A stretch of 64,000 nt of DNA from Paenibacillus artemisiicola (GTDB taxonomy: Bacteria > Bacillota > Bacilli > Paenibacillales > Paenibacillaceae). Positions 8,085 through 16,453 of the stretch are shown in pieces. The position numbers were made by a program, and so were the translations under genes. Position 1 is the first letter of the stretch; the number at the start of each line of letters is the position of its first letter. The stretch covers positions 340,432-404,431 of the forward strand of contig NZ_JAGGDJ010000004.1 in the NCBI RefSeq assembly GCF_017652985.1, read 5' to 3'. Below the pieces are notes generated by a model. That model was not told the origin of the DNA and ran no database searches. It saw nothing but the letters and a program-made list of their open reading frames with translations.

Positions 8085-9041
8085 TTAAATGATGCTTTCC
8101 TTCGTGATTTTCTTGAAGATGCCGTTGGCCGCGAACAACAGGATGACGCTGACGACGGAGTTGAAAATGTTGATCGCCGTACCGAACGAATACCTTCCCG
8201 TGCCAAGCCCGTAGTTAAGCGCGTACAGGTCGAGCGTCTGCGAATAGTCGCGCACCAGGTTGTTGCCGAGCAGGAACTGCTTCTCGAAGCCGATGCTGAT
8301 GAGATGGCCGATCGAGATGATGACCAGCACGATAATCGTGGAACGGATGCCCGGCAGCGTAATGTGCCATGCCTGCTGCAGCCGGCTGGCGCCGTCGACG
8401 CGCGCCGCTTCGTACAGCTCCGGCCCGATGCCGGCGATCGCCGCCAGGTAGATGATCGTGTTCCAGCCGGTTTCTTTCCAAACGTCGGACGCGGTAACGA
8501 TGCTCCAGAACAGATTGCCTTTGCCCGAGAATTGGATCGGCTCGCTGATCAGATGCAGCCCGACGAGCAGGTCGTTGACCGCGCCGTTGTCCGTCGACAG
8601 CATCTTCGTGACGATGCCCGCCGCGACGACCCAGGACACGAAGTGCGGCAAGTACGAGACCGTCTGCACGAACCGCTTCAGGAAGCCGACCCGCACCTCG
8701 TTCAGCAGAATCGCGAACACGATCGGAATGATGAAGCCGGCGATCAGTCCCATGACGCTCATCGCGAGCGTGTTGCGCAGCGCCTGGAAGAATTGATCGT
8801 CGTGGAACAGTTCCTTGAAGTACTGCAGCCCGACCCACTTCTGGTCCAGGAACGAGCTCTTCGGCTTGAACTTCTGGAACGCCATCGTCCAGCCCCATAG
8901 CGGCAAGTAGTTGAACACGAGCACCCAGAGCACGAACGGAATCGACATCATGTACAAGTATTTCTGTTGGAAGAACGTGTGCCAGAATCGGGATTTCGGC
9001 CGCGCCGCCGCTTGCGGCTTCAGCGTTGTAACGGCTTTCAT
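8085..9041 (-). CDS. ABC sugar permease, LplB type
   Basis: A 318-residue inner-membrane permease. It opens with a cytoplasmic basic segment and WHTFFQQKYLYMMSIPFVLW, characteristic of LplB-like subunits. The EAA loop is EAARVDGASRLQQAWHITLP. The frame extends ten codons further upstream, but AAGGAGGT seven bases before ATG at 9041 decides the start. It is the first gene of the importer operon; a promoter and a cre-like palindrome lie in the 114 bp separating it from the YesN-type regulator. Confidence 0.9.
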   Translation of the reverse strand: MKAVTTLKPQAAARPKSRFWHTFFQQKYLYMMSIPFVLWVLVFNYLPLWGWTMAFQKFKPKSSFLDQKWVGLQYFKELFHDDQFFQALRNTLAMSVMGLIAGFIIPIVFAILLNEVRVGFLKRFVQTVSYLPHFVSWVVAAGIVTKMLSTDNGAVNDLLVGLHLISEPIQFSGKGNLFWSIVTASDVWKETGWNTIIYLAAIAGIGPELYEAARVDGASRLQQAWHITLPGIRSTIIVLVIISIGHLISIGFEKQFLLGNNLVRDYSQTLDLYALNYGLGTGRYSFGTAINIFNSVVSVILLFAANGIFKKITKESII

Positions 9042-9081
9042 AGGGCGATACCTCCTTGCGTATGCCTTCATGATAGCGGAA

Positions 9082-9095
9082 ATGAAGCGCTTCCA
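9082..9095. promoter_or_regulatory. cre-like palindrome at the importer promoter
   Basis: ATGAAGCGCTTCCA keeps the cre core AAGCGCTT and the right CA; only the left TG is replaced by AT. On the minus strand it overlaps a possible -35 (TTGGAA) with TATCAT 15 bp further on, placed before the LplB-type gene. Confidence 0.4.
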
Positions 9096-9155
9096 ATACC
9101 TCTACAATTGGGGGTAAAATCATGCGAAAATTGCATCATCCGATCGTGCCATGCG

Positions 9156-10754
9156 CTATTTTTTCCGGTAGGCGGACGGCGAGACGCCGACGTATTTGCG
9201 GAATTTGCCGTGGAAATAGTCGACGTTCGCGTAGCCGACCTTCTCCGCCACCTGGTAGATTTTCAGCCCTTGGTCCAGCAGCTCCTTGGCTTTCCCGATC
9301 CGCACCTTGTCGAGGTAGGTGTTGAAATACTCGCCCGTCTCGCTCTTGAACAGCTTGCCGAGGTACGCGCTGTTGTAATTGAATACCTCCGCCAGCGTCT
9401 CCAGCTTGAGGTTCTCGTCGTAGCTCCGGTGGATCAGATCGATCATCCGCTTGATCTGCTTGTCGCCGCTGCAGGAGGCCCCGCCCGTCGCCAGTTTCGG
9501 CAGCGTCTCGGTCAGGTCGCGTTCCAGCTCGCCGTAGCGGACGTGGCGGTAGATCGCCTTCATGCACGCGGACAGCCGCGCGTTGTCGAGCTTCCGGACG
9601 TCGCCGCCGTGGGACAGCTTGCCGGCCGCGGCCGCGACGAGATCCGCGAACGCCGTCTTGACCGCCTCCTCCGAACGCCCGGCGGCGATGAGCCGGCGTC
9701 CCAGCCCTTCGACGAGCTGCGCGACCGCGGCGGCGTTGCCGACGTCGATGGCGAGGAACAGCTTGTCCGCGAGCGCGGGAAGGCCGGCCGCGGGGTCCGC
9801 TTCGCTGCCGTCCGCGGCGCCGCCCTCCGCCGCGCCGCCGATCGCCGGACCGATGCCGGCTTCCGCCGGATGGAGCGGCGCCGTCGAAGCCGCGATCAGC
9901 TCGCCGCCGGCGTAGAAGAACGCCCGGTCGAGCAGCCCCGCCGCTTCCGCGTAGGACCGGCGCACGTCCGCGAGCGACGCGACCGGCGAGCCGGCCGCCG
10001 CGGCGATCTGCGCGCACGGCTCCGCGACCAGCCCGGCGATGTCGGCGTAGACGCGCCGCCGCGCCGCTTCCGACGCCAGATCGGCCGGCAGCAGCAGGAC
10101 GATCGCCGCCTCCATCGTCACGGCGACGCCCTTGTCCTTGTCGTCGTACGCCCGCAGGAACCGGTCGCGAATGGCGGCGAACCGCTCCGGATTCGGCTCC
10201 ATCCCCTGCAGCTTGACCGCCGCGATGCTATAGCGCTCCCAGCGCAGGCCGAGCGCCTCGAGCTCCTCCGGCTCGGGCAAGCGTTCCTGCCCCGCTTCGC
10301 CCCGGGCGAGCAAGGCGTGCAGCAGCTTCTGGCGGTTCCATGCCCGGCGCGCGCCGCTCTCCTCCCGCTCCTTCCGCCTCCGGTCCAGCTCGCCGCGCAG
10401 GCGGACCAGCTGCTCCGCCAGCTCGTCCTCGTCGACCGGCTTCAGCAGGTAGCCGTCGATGTTCAGTCCGATCGCCTTCTTGGCGTAATCGAAATCCGCG
10501 TATCCGCTCAGGATGAGCACGCGCACCGCGCTGTCCGTTTTGCGGACGGCTTCCACGAGCTCGAGCCCGCTCATGCCCGGCATGCGGATGTCCACGATGA
10601 GCAGATCGGGGCGATGCCGCTCGATTTTGCGCAAGGCGTCGCCCCCGTTCGCGGCCGTGTCGACCACCCGGTAGCCGAGCGCCTCCCAGTCGATCAAGGT
10701 GCGCAATCCTTCGCGGATCGTCGGTTCGTCGTCGGTAATCAGCACGTTATACAT
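9156..10754 (-). CDS. YesN-type response regulator with AraC DNA-binding domain
   Basis: A 532-residue regulator. Receiver domain 1-125 has the acidic pair DD8-9, phosphoacceptor Asp55 (VDIRMPG) and KPVDEDE around 105. A long alanine-rich central region follows (about 140-400), and the AraC HTH pair fills the last 100 residues (LETLAEVFNYNSAYLGKLFK, VAEKVGYANVDYFHGKFRK). These proteins are phosphorylated by a YesM-type kinase and activate an adjacent sugar ABC importer. The kinase gene lies immediately upstream with 8-nt overlap, the importer immediately downstream, so the circuit is complete here. Confidence 0.92.
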   Translation of the reverse strand: MYNVLITDDEPTIREGLRTLIDWEALGYRVVDTAANGGDALRKIERHRPDLLIVDIRMPGMSGLELVEAVRKTDSAVRVLILSGYADFDYAKKAIGLNIDGYLLKPVDEDELAEQLVRLRGELDRRRKEREESGARRAWNRQKLLHALLARGEAGQERLPEPEELEALGLRWERYSIAAVKLQGMEPNPERFAAIRDRFLRAYDDKDKGVAVTMEAAIVLLLPADLASEAARRRVYADIAGLVAEPCAQIAAAAGSPVASLADVRRSYAEAAGLLDRAFFYAGGELIAASTAPLHPAEAGIGPAIGGAAEGGAADGSEADPAAGLPALADKLFLAIDVGNAAAVAQLVEGLGRRLIAAGRSEEAVKTAFADLVAAAAGKLSHGGDVRKLDNARLSACMKAIYRHVRYGELERDLTETLPKLATGGASCSGDKQIKRMIDLIHRSYDENLKLETLAEVFNYNSAYLGKLFKSETGEYFNTYLDKVRIGKAKELLDQGLKIYQVAEKVGYANVDYFHGKFRKYVGVSPSAYRKK

Positions 10755-12525
10755 CGTCCTTCGCCTCCATCGGTATCGAAAAGTGTACGCTCGTTCCCAC
10801 GCCCGCCTCGCTCCGGATCCGCAGTCCGCAATCCTGGCCGTACATGAGCTTCAGCCGCATATGCACGTTGCGAAGCCCGATCCGGTTGCCTTCGCGCTCC
10901 TCGCTCTCGTCGAGCGAGCGGTTCAGCTCCTCCAGCTTCTCCCGGGACATGCCCTCCCCGTCGTCCGCGACTTCAATCTCGATCCGGCCGCCGCCGGCCG
11001 CCGCGGCGATGCGCACGCAGCCCCCCGCTTCGCGGTTTTCCAAGCCGTGGATGACCGCGTTTTCGACGAGCGGCTGCACGATCAGGGGCAGGATCGGCAC
11101 GTCCTGGACGTCCGAATCGATCCGCAGCTCGTACCGCAGCCGGTCCTCGTAGCGGAATTTCTGAATGTCGAGGTAGCAGCGCACGAGGTCGATCTCATGG
11201 CGCAGCAGGACGGTGCGGCTGCCGGCCTCGAGGTTTTTCCGCATCATTTTGCCGAGCAGCCGGACGACGTTCGAGATGTCGCGCTCGCCCTTCAGATGCG
11301 CCTTCATGCGGATCGATTCCAGCGCGTTGAAGAGGAAATGCGGGTTGATCTGGCTCGCCATCATCTTGAACTTGATTTCGTTCTGCCGCGACTGCAGCTC
11401 GACCTTCTGCCGGTTGGAATCCTGCAGCTCGACGATAAGGCCGTTGATGCTGGCGACCATGCCGTTGAATTGGCGCGACAGCTGCCCGATCTCGTCCTTG
11501 CCGTCGATCTCGAGCGCCACGTCCAGATTGCCGGTTCCGACCTTCGCGATGTATTTGCTAAGGCGCATCATCCGCTTGGAGAGCATGGCGGAGAAGCCGT
11601 AGACGAGCATGATCGCCACCGCCAGGCTGACGAGGATGACGGTCAGGGCCAGCCGGATGATCCGGTTCGGCTCCTTCATGATGTCGTCGTAGGAGAAGAC
11701 CGAGATGATCCGCAGGTCGTTCAGGCTCGATTCCGGCACGAGCGGCTCGATCTGGATTTGCGACGACTTGCCGTCGACCAGCGCTTTGAAGCTGCCGCTC
11801 TTGGCCGCGATCACCTTCGGATCGTAGCTGATGCTCGCGAGCGTGCTGCCGATGCGTCCCGGCCGGTTCGCCGCCACGATCCGGTCGTTCCCGTCCACGA
11901 TCATCGTCTCGAACGGCTCCTGGCTCAGGATGCCGTTCAGCTTGTCCGAGCTGACGTTGATGACGAGGACGCCGCTCGTATGCTGCGTCAGGAAATCGAT
12001 TTTGCGCACGAGGCTGAGGTAATAACGGTTGTCCCGCTCGTCCTTCATGTAGTACCAGGCGGTAAGGCCGCTGCTCGTCAGCGCCCGCCGGTACCAGTCG
12101 GAATCGATGGTCGCCTTCGTCGGCTGCAGAAACTCCCAGTTGTTCAGCAGCGTCCGGTTGTTCACGTACAGCCGAATGTTGGAGATGTCCTTGTAGAGGC
12201 GGATGTAATCCTTGATGTCCGGGTATTCCTTGTACGCCTTGACGACCTCGTAGACGGACTCGTAGTGCCGGTTGGCCAGCGTCTCCAGCCGGCTGTCGTT
12301 GGACATGCGGTACGAGATGTCGTACGACACGTTGATGACCTCGCCGGTGCGTTTCTTGACCCGATCGACGTTGTTCGCCGTCTGCTCGAGCGCGTTGTCG
12401 AGCGCCATGTTCTGCAACTCGCCCGTCAGGAAAGCGCCGACGATCAGAACCGGCACGAACGCCGCGAAAATAAACGAGAGCACCAGCTTCGTGCGAAGCT
12501 TCATATCATTGATGCCGCGGATCAT
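10747..12525 (-). CDS. YesM-type sensor histidine kinase
   Basis: A 592-residue membrane kinase: first helix about residues 10-32, an extracytoplasmic sensing domain of some 250 residues, second helix around 285-310, a HAMP segment (MRLSKYIAKVGTGNLDVAL), then the phosphoacceptor box NPHFLFNALESIRMKA and an ATPase domain (VENAVIHGLEN, DDGEGMS). This is the His_kinase/LytS-like arrangement of YesM. Start choice between ATG 12525 and ATG 12504 is unclear since neither has a good ribosome site. A cre box and a duplicated 21-bp leader lie upstream, so the sensor itself appears under carbon catabolite control. Confidence 0.9.
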   Translation of the reverse strand: MIRGINDMKLRTKLVLSFIFAAFVPVLIVGAFLTGELQNMALDNALEQTANNVDRVKKRTGEVINVSYDISYRMSNDSRLETLANRHYESVYEVVKAYKEYPDIKDYIRLYKDISNIRLYVNNRTLLNNWEFLQPTKATIDSDWYRRALTSSGLTAWYYMKDERDNRYYLSLVRKIDFLTQHTSGVLVINVSSDKLNGILSQEPFETMIVDGNDRIVAANRPGRIGSTLASISYDPKVIAAKSGSFKALVDGKSSQIQIEPLVPESSLNDLRIISVFSYDDIMKEPNRIIRLALTVILVSLAVAIMLVYGFSAMLSKRMMRLSKYIAKVGTGNLDVALEIDGKDEIGQLSRQFNGMVASINGLIVELQDSNRQKVELQSRQNEIKFKMMASQINPHFLFNALESIRMKAHLKGERDISNVVRLLGKMMRKNLEAGSRTVLLRHEIDLVRCYLDIQKFRYEDRLRYELRIDSDVQDVPILPLIVQPLVENAVIHGLENREAGGCVRIAAAAGGGRIEIEVADDGEGMSREKLEELNRSLDESEEREGNRIGLRNVHMRLKLMYGQDCGLRIRSEAGVGTSVHFSIPMEAKDDV

Positions 12526-12548
12526 GATGTGGATCAGGCGAATACCCC

Positions 12549-12590
12549 TTTCTGGAGGAGAAAATCGAATTTCTGGCGGAGAGAATCGAA
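12549..12590. repeat. 21-bp direct tandem duplication in the kinase leader
   Basis: 12549-12569 and 12570-12590 are the same 21-mer (TTTCTGG.GGAG..AATCGAA) with two differences. Each copy carries a GGAG. They lie between the cre box and the kinase start codon, within the likely 5' leader. Confidence 0.75.
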
Positions 12591-12598
12591 AATTTGTC

Positions 12599-12612
12599 TG
12601 AAAGCGTTTTCA
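12599..12612. promoter_or_regulatory. CcpA cre box
   Basis: TGAAAGCGTTTTCA is an almost perfect match to the cre consensus TGNAARCGNWWWCA and sits 74-87 bp before the YesM-type kinase start. It predicts repression of the sensor-regulator pair by preferred sugars. Confidence 0.8.
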
Positions 12613-12628
12613 AAATAAAGCAAAACAA

Positions 12629-12664
12629 AAATGGTCATTGTTCATTGTAAACAAATGACCATTT
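12629..12664 (-). terminator. intrinsic terminator of the alarmone synthetase gene
   Basis: On the minus strand AAATGGTCATT and AATGACCATTT form an 11-bp stem followed by TTGTTTTGCTTTATTTT. It lies about 90 bp after the synthetase stop and just before the kinase cre box. Confidence 0.7.
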
Positions 12665-12754
12665 CGCCGCCACAGGGAAATTTTTCCCTTTTTTCATGTC
12701 ATAATTAGTGATTTTTCCGCGGAGAGCTGTGCTTTTCCCTGCCGCCCGCGGCGT

Positions 12755-13423
12755 TCAGGTGGTGCTTGGCAGCATCGGCAGCTGCAATTTGACCGTCTCC
12801 GCGCCGTCGCTGAACTTCTGTACCTCTTCCTTCAGCAGCAGCATGCGGCGGTCGAGCATGCCGATCATGTCCGCCGTCGCCTTCAGCTGCTCGCGGATCG
12901 TCGCCGGCATGTCGTCGTGGAATTGGTAGTAGATTTTATGCTCGAGGCTGGCCCAGAAATCCATCGCGATCGTCCGCAGCTGAATTTCCACGTTCACGTG
13001 CTCGGTCCGGTCCGACAGGAAGATCGGAATCCGGATGATCAGATGCAGGCTCTGGTAGCCGTTCGGCTTCGGATACTTGATGTAATCCTTCACTTCGACG
13101 ACCTCGACGTCGCCCTGGCTGCGGATCATGTCGTACACCCGGTACACGTCCGTCGTGAACGAACAGATGACGCGGACGCCGGCGATGTCGCGGATATGCT
13201 TCGCGGCGTTCTCCTTCGACACCTCGAGCCCTTTGCGCTGCAGCTTCTCGACGATGCCCTCGGGCGACTTGATGCGCGTCTTGACGTGCTCGATCGGGTT
13301 GTAGTTTTGAATGAATTGCAGTTCCTCGTTCAGGATCGTCAGCTTGGTGCTGACTTCGTCCAGCGCGAATTTATAGCTCATGAGCATTTTCGCCCATTCC
13401 ATGACCATTTGTTTGTCCATCAT
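12755..13423 (-). CDS. small alarmone (ppGpp) synthetase, YwaC/RelP type
   Basis: A 222-residue protein with only the RelA/SpoT synthetase domain. Family motifs include NPIEHVKTRIKSPEGIV, HIRDIAGVRVICSF, KPNGYQSLHLII and EIQLRTIAMDFWASLEHKI. It transfers pyrophosphate from ATP to GDP or GTP; no hydrolase domain is present, so it is a stand-alone synthetase, probably induced at transcription level by cell-envelope stress as for ywaC in B. subtilis. N-terminal wording is closer to YwaC than to YjbM. It lies 47 bp downstream of cardiolipin synthase on the same strand, which fits envelope-stress control. AGGAG precedes ATG. Confidence 0.88.
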   Translation of the reverse strand: MMDKQMVMEWAKMLMSYKFALDEVSTKLTILNEELQFIQNYNPIEHVKTRIKSPEGIVEKLQRKGLEVSKENAAKHIRDIAGVRVICSFTTDVYRVYDMIRSQGDVEVVEVKDYIKYPKPNGYQSLHLIIRIPIFLSDRTEHVNVEIQLRTIAMDFWASLEHKIYYQFHDDMPATIREQLKATADMIGMLDRRMLLLKEEVQKFSDGAETVKLQLPMLPSTT

Positions 13424-13470
13424 CGTTTATTTCACTCCTGATGCTTAGTCGTACAGAGAGTCGCGGTTCG

Positions 13471-14925
13471 TCACAAGATCGGAGACAGCAGCCGCACGCA
13501 CGATTCCCGGAACCGCTCCAGCCGCGAACGCCGCTGATACTGCTCGTACGTCAGCTCCGTGCAATCCAGCATGTCTTCCTCGAAAATCCGCTTCAGCTCC
13601 ATGGCCGTCTTCGTGTCGTACAGGATGGCGTTGATTTCGAAATTCAGCTTGAAGCTGCGGATGTCCACGTTCGCCGTTCCGACCGAGGCGACGGTGCCGT
13701 CGACGACGAGCGCCTTCGCGTGAAGAAACCCTTTCTCGTACAGGTAGCACTTCATGCCTTCCTCGAGCAATTCGCCTAAATAGGAGAAGGTTGCCCAATA
13801 CACCATTTTATGATCCGGTCTGCTCGGCAGCATGATCCGCACGTCGATGCCCGACAGCACGGCCAGCTTGAGCGCGTTCAGCAGGCTTTCGTCGGGGATG
13901 AAATACGGCGTCTGCATGTAAATCGACTGCTTGGCGGAATGAATCATCTTGATGTAGGCGTTCTTGATCTGCTCGAGCGTCTGGTCCGGCCCGCTGGAGA
14001 CGATCTGAATGCCCGTCGTTCCGGTGTTCGCCGCCGGCGGGAACAAGCCCAGCACCTCGCGGCTGAACGCCGTGTGGCTGGCCAGGTTCCAGTCCATCAT
14101 GTAATGGGCCTGCATCTGGAGCACGGCGTAGCCGGTAATGCGGAGATGCGTGTCGCGCCAGAAGCCGAAGCGCTTGTTCAAGCCCATGTACTCGTCGCCG
14201 ACGTTGAAGCCGCCGATGTAGCCGATCTGGCCGTCGATGATGACGAGCTTCCGGTGGTTGCGGTAATTCACGCGGATGTTCAAGTACGGGATCTTGGACG
14301 GGAAGAAGTACGCCACTTCCCCGCCGGCCTTGACCAATTCGCCGAAAAACTCCCGCTTCAGCAGCGAGCTGCCGATGTCGTCCACGAGGAAGCGCACCTT
14401 GACGCCCTGCTTCGCTTTCTCGGTCAGCGCGTCGACGAGCCGTCTGCCGAGCCCGTCGTTGTGGACGATGTAGTACATCAGGTGAATATGGTGCGTCGCC
14501 CGCTCGATATCCGCGAACAGCGCGTCGAACTTGTCGGGGCCGTTCGTGAAAATATCAACGTGGTTGTTCTGCGTGTACAGCGCGAACCCGCTCGTCAAAT
14601 TCATGCAAATCAGGTCCGAATAACGCTCCGCCGCATCATCATTAAACACAATCCGATGATCGCGAAACTCCCGCCGCTGCTGCTCGATCAAGGCGTTCAT
14701 CGTTTCCCTCGTCCGCCTGTTCAGCTTGTACAGCTTCTTCTTGCTGAGATTCTGCCCGAAGACCAGGTACACCACGAAGCCGACGGCCGGCAGGAACAGC
14801 AGCACCATCAGCCACGCCCAGGTGACCCCGACGTTCCGCCGCTCCAGGAACATGACCGCGATCGCCAGCGGAATATTGATAACGGTAATTATGGTTACGA
14901 AGTTGGATAAGAAAAAATCGGTCAT
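13471..14925 (-). CDS. cls: cardiolipin synthase
   Basis: A 484-residue phospholipase D-superfamily membrane enzyme that joins two phosphatidylglycerols to cardiolipin and glycerol. Two N-terminal helices (about 8-28 and 37-57) are followed by two HKD motifs, NHRKLVIIDGQIGYIGGFN near residue 225 and FLHAKALVVDGTVASVGTAN near 405. Length equals that of Bacillus Cls (480-500). ATG at 14925 with GAGGGG upstream is preferred over the 14982 start because homologues begin at the first helix. Confidence 0.92.
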   Translation of the reverse strand: MTDFFLSNFVTIITVINIPLAIAVMFLERRNVGVTWAWLMVLLFLPAVGFVVYLVFGQNLSKKKLYKLNRRTRETMNALIEQQRREFRDHRIVFNDDAAERYSDLICMNLTSGFALYTQNNHVDIFTNGPDKFDALFADIERATHHIHLMYYIVHNDGLGRRLVDALTEKAKQGVKVRFLVDDIGSSLLKREFFGELVKAGGEVAYFFPSKIPYLNIRVNYRNHRKLVIIDGQIGYIGGFNVGDEYMGLNKRFGFWRDTHLRITGYAVLQMQAHYMMDWNLASHTAFSREVLGLFPPAANTGTTGIQIVSSGPDQTLEQIKNAYIKMIHSAKQSIYMQTPYFIPDESLLNALKLAVLSGIDVRIMLPSRPDHKMVYWATFSYLGELLEEGMKCYLYEKGFLHAKALVVDGTVASVGTANVDIRSFKLNFEINAILYDTKTAMELKRIFEEDMLDCTELTYEQYQRRSRLERFRESCVRLLSPIL

Positions 14926-15026
14926 GACGTCGGTTCCCCTCGGCTCGGCGTTGCGGTAGTTCGCTTGTCCAGTATAACCCATCAGGGGGGTCGGAGGAAA
15001 ATCGGGCGGAGGTCGGGGCGGATGAA

Positions 15027-15378
15027 TGAAGGCTACCTCACCGCCTTCTTATGCTGAAACTTTTCATTCGCGCCGGTATGAGGCTATCCCATTATCCTCT
15101 TATGGTAAAACCGCCCGCTCCCTCGCCTATGTAGGTTACCTCTTCACCTTCTCGCGCCAATACCGACCGATTCAGGCAACTTGTAGGTGACTCAGTCACC
15201 TTCTTGTACGAAAACCGCGCTTGCTGATCGCCATGTAGGTGTCTCCATCACCTTCTGCTGTCAAAACCGCCCTCTCCCTCGCCTATGTAGGTTATCTCTT
15301 CACCTTCTCGCGCCAATACCGCTGACTCCGCTTGTATGCAGGCGTCTCCTTTACCTTTACTACTAACAATGCCTGTCC
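15027..15378. repeat. seven-copy degenerate 52-bp tandem array with hairpin core
   Basis: Units start at 15027, 15079, 15130, 15182, 15234, 15286 and 15337 and are 51-52 bp long, the last one incomplete. Each begins with an inverted repeat of the form AGGT..ACCT (7-bp stem in copy 4, AGGTGAC/GTCACCT) and continues with AAAACCGC or a relative. Stem bases change together: copy 1 has AAGGC/GCCTT and copy 2 GAGG/CCTC. There is no unique spacer, so it is not a CRISPR. It fills the whole gap between cls and the DUF559-like gene. Confidence 0.85.
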
Positions 15379-15393
15379 ATCCCTACCCGTGAA

Positions 15394-16086
15394 TCAATGC
15401 GCACGATGCCCATCGAAGTAGAACGTATATTTCATCGTTCTCCCTGCCTTGGAGAGCCAAGGTTTCACGATTTGCTTTGCCGCAAGCGACTGCAGATTAT
15501 TTGCCGCCGTATGTCTATCGATGCCTAACAGCGCGGCAGCCTGGCTCGGCGTCGTTTCGCCCCTCTGCTCCTGCATCAGATTAAACAGCGCTCTCTCGTA
15601 TACGTTTAAGGGATGCGGATTGCCTTGCAGAACACCGCCCCACTTAGCCAAAGCAAGCAGCAGCGTTTGTTGGCAGCGCACCGGCTTCTCTTGAATGTCG
15701 TCGAACGCGAAGCGTAGCAACCGCCAGCCGCTAATCAAGAGATGATTTTGTCGTACGAGGTCATCCGCAAATTTCCAACGGCTGACATCGCGCCAATGAG
15801 AGCCGTAACCATCGATTTCGATCGCCATTCGAAACGGTTGCGGCGGCAAATACGCGTAATCGACGAATCGCGTTCCACCCTTTAAATCGATGATTTCATA
15901 TTCCGGATGCAAATCATTCAAGTTCCCGACCGCGGGCCACCACGCGTGCTCGAGAAACATTTTCTCGGCGTTCTCCCTCGAACTCAATCGTCTCTTCCGC
16001 TCTTCCGCAGCACTGCGATAGGCTTCCTCCAACATGGAAGCATAGGCTTTCTCGAATTGATAATTTTCTGCAACGCGTCTGTTCAT
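15394..16086 (-). CDS. DUF559-like endonuclease domain plus winged-helix protein
   Basis: A 230-residue cytoplasmic protein. Residues 65-130 resemble the Vsr/DUF559 nuclease fold: Asp76 (RFVDYAYL), Glu90 and Asp92 in IEIDGYGSHW, then a D..R...L...GWRLLRF pattern. The C-terminal 75 residues look like a winged helix (TPSQAAALLGIDRHTAANNLQSLAAKQIV), which would bind DNA. The active-site set is compatible with a PD-(D/E)xK nuclease but activity is inference. GGAGGTCGTTCGC precedes ATG. A terminator hairpin ends only 18 bp before the start codon, so the promoter must overlap it or the gene needs read-through. Confidence 0.65.
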   Translation of the reverse strand: MNRRVAENYQFEKAYASMLEEAYRSAAEERKRRLSSRENAEKMFLEHAWWPAVGNLNDLHPEYEIIDLKGGTRFVDYAYLPPQPFRMAIEIDGYGSHWRDVSRWKFADDLVRQNHLLISGWRLLRFAFDDIQEKPVRCQQTLLLALAKWGGVLQGNPHPLNVYERALFNLMQEQRGETTPSQAAALLGIDRHTAANNLQSLAAKQIVKPWLSKAGRTMKYTFYFDGHRAH

Positions 16087-16103
16087 GCGAACGACCTCCG
16101 GTC

Positions 16104-16146
16104 AAAAAAATAAGCTGCCCGCCCGGTTTCGCGCCGGGTTGGCAGC
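16104..16146 (-). terminator. intrinsic terminator immediately before the DUF559-like gene
   Basis: On the minus strand a stem of GGCTGCC..CCCGG with CCGGG..GGCAGC is followed by TTATTTTTTT. It could end the lutR transcript or act as a leader attenuator for the next gene, whose ATG is 18 bp away. Confidence 0.75.
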
Positions 16147-16453
16147 CTGTGCTTCAGGACTGTATTCGTATGGATAAGCGTACCAAACGCAAAGGCGGAT
16201 TGGCAACCGGCTGGGCTAACTCAGTGAAACCATCAATCCACTTCAACGGTAGAAAACTCGTCCGTTTCATTAGCGCCGGGGAACCATTCCATCAACGTCA
16301 GCGTGGTCGGAGACGGAATGCCCCAACAATGGAACCGAACTGCCGCATTATGCATCAGCCTCGCCTTGCCTTGGCTAATTAACCGTTGAAGCGCAATTCT
16401 ATGTTTTGCTAAGCTCTGTGCGTACGTAAGCCAATCCCAACCCGCCCCGCCCC
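16147..16453 (-). other. lutR downstream region with a doubtful 74-codon ORF
   Basis: An open frame of 74 codons starts with GTG overlapping the lutR stop (16457 to 16233). The translation contains a plausible GIPSPTTLTLMEWFPG stretch, but I recognise no family and see no ribosome site separate from the lutR coding end. Base composition here is less GC-rich than the flanking genes. It may be a degraded gene or leader RNA; I do not call it as a gene. Confidence 0.25.

Noticed and set aside
12674..12695. GGGAAATTTTTCCC followed by a T run as a plus-strand terminator
   Set aside because: No plus-strand gene lies upstream; the weak AT-rich stem is probably promoter-region sequence of the minus-strand kinase.
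15027..15378. Possible CRISPR array
   Set aside because: The whole 52-bp unit repeats with drift; there are no constant repeats separated by unique spacers and no cas genes.
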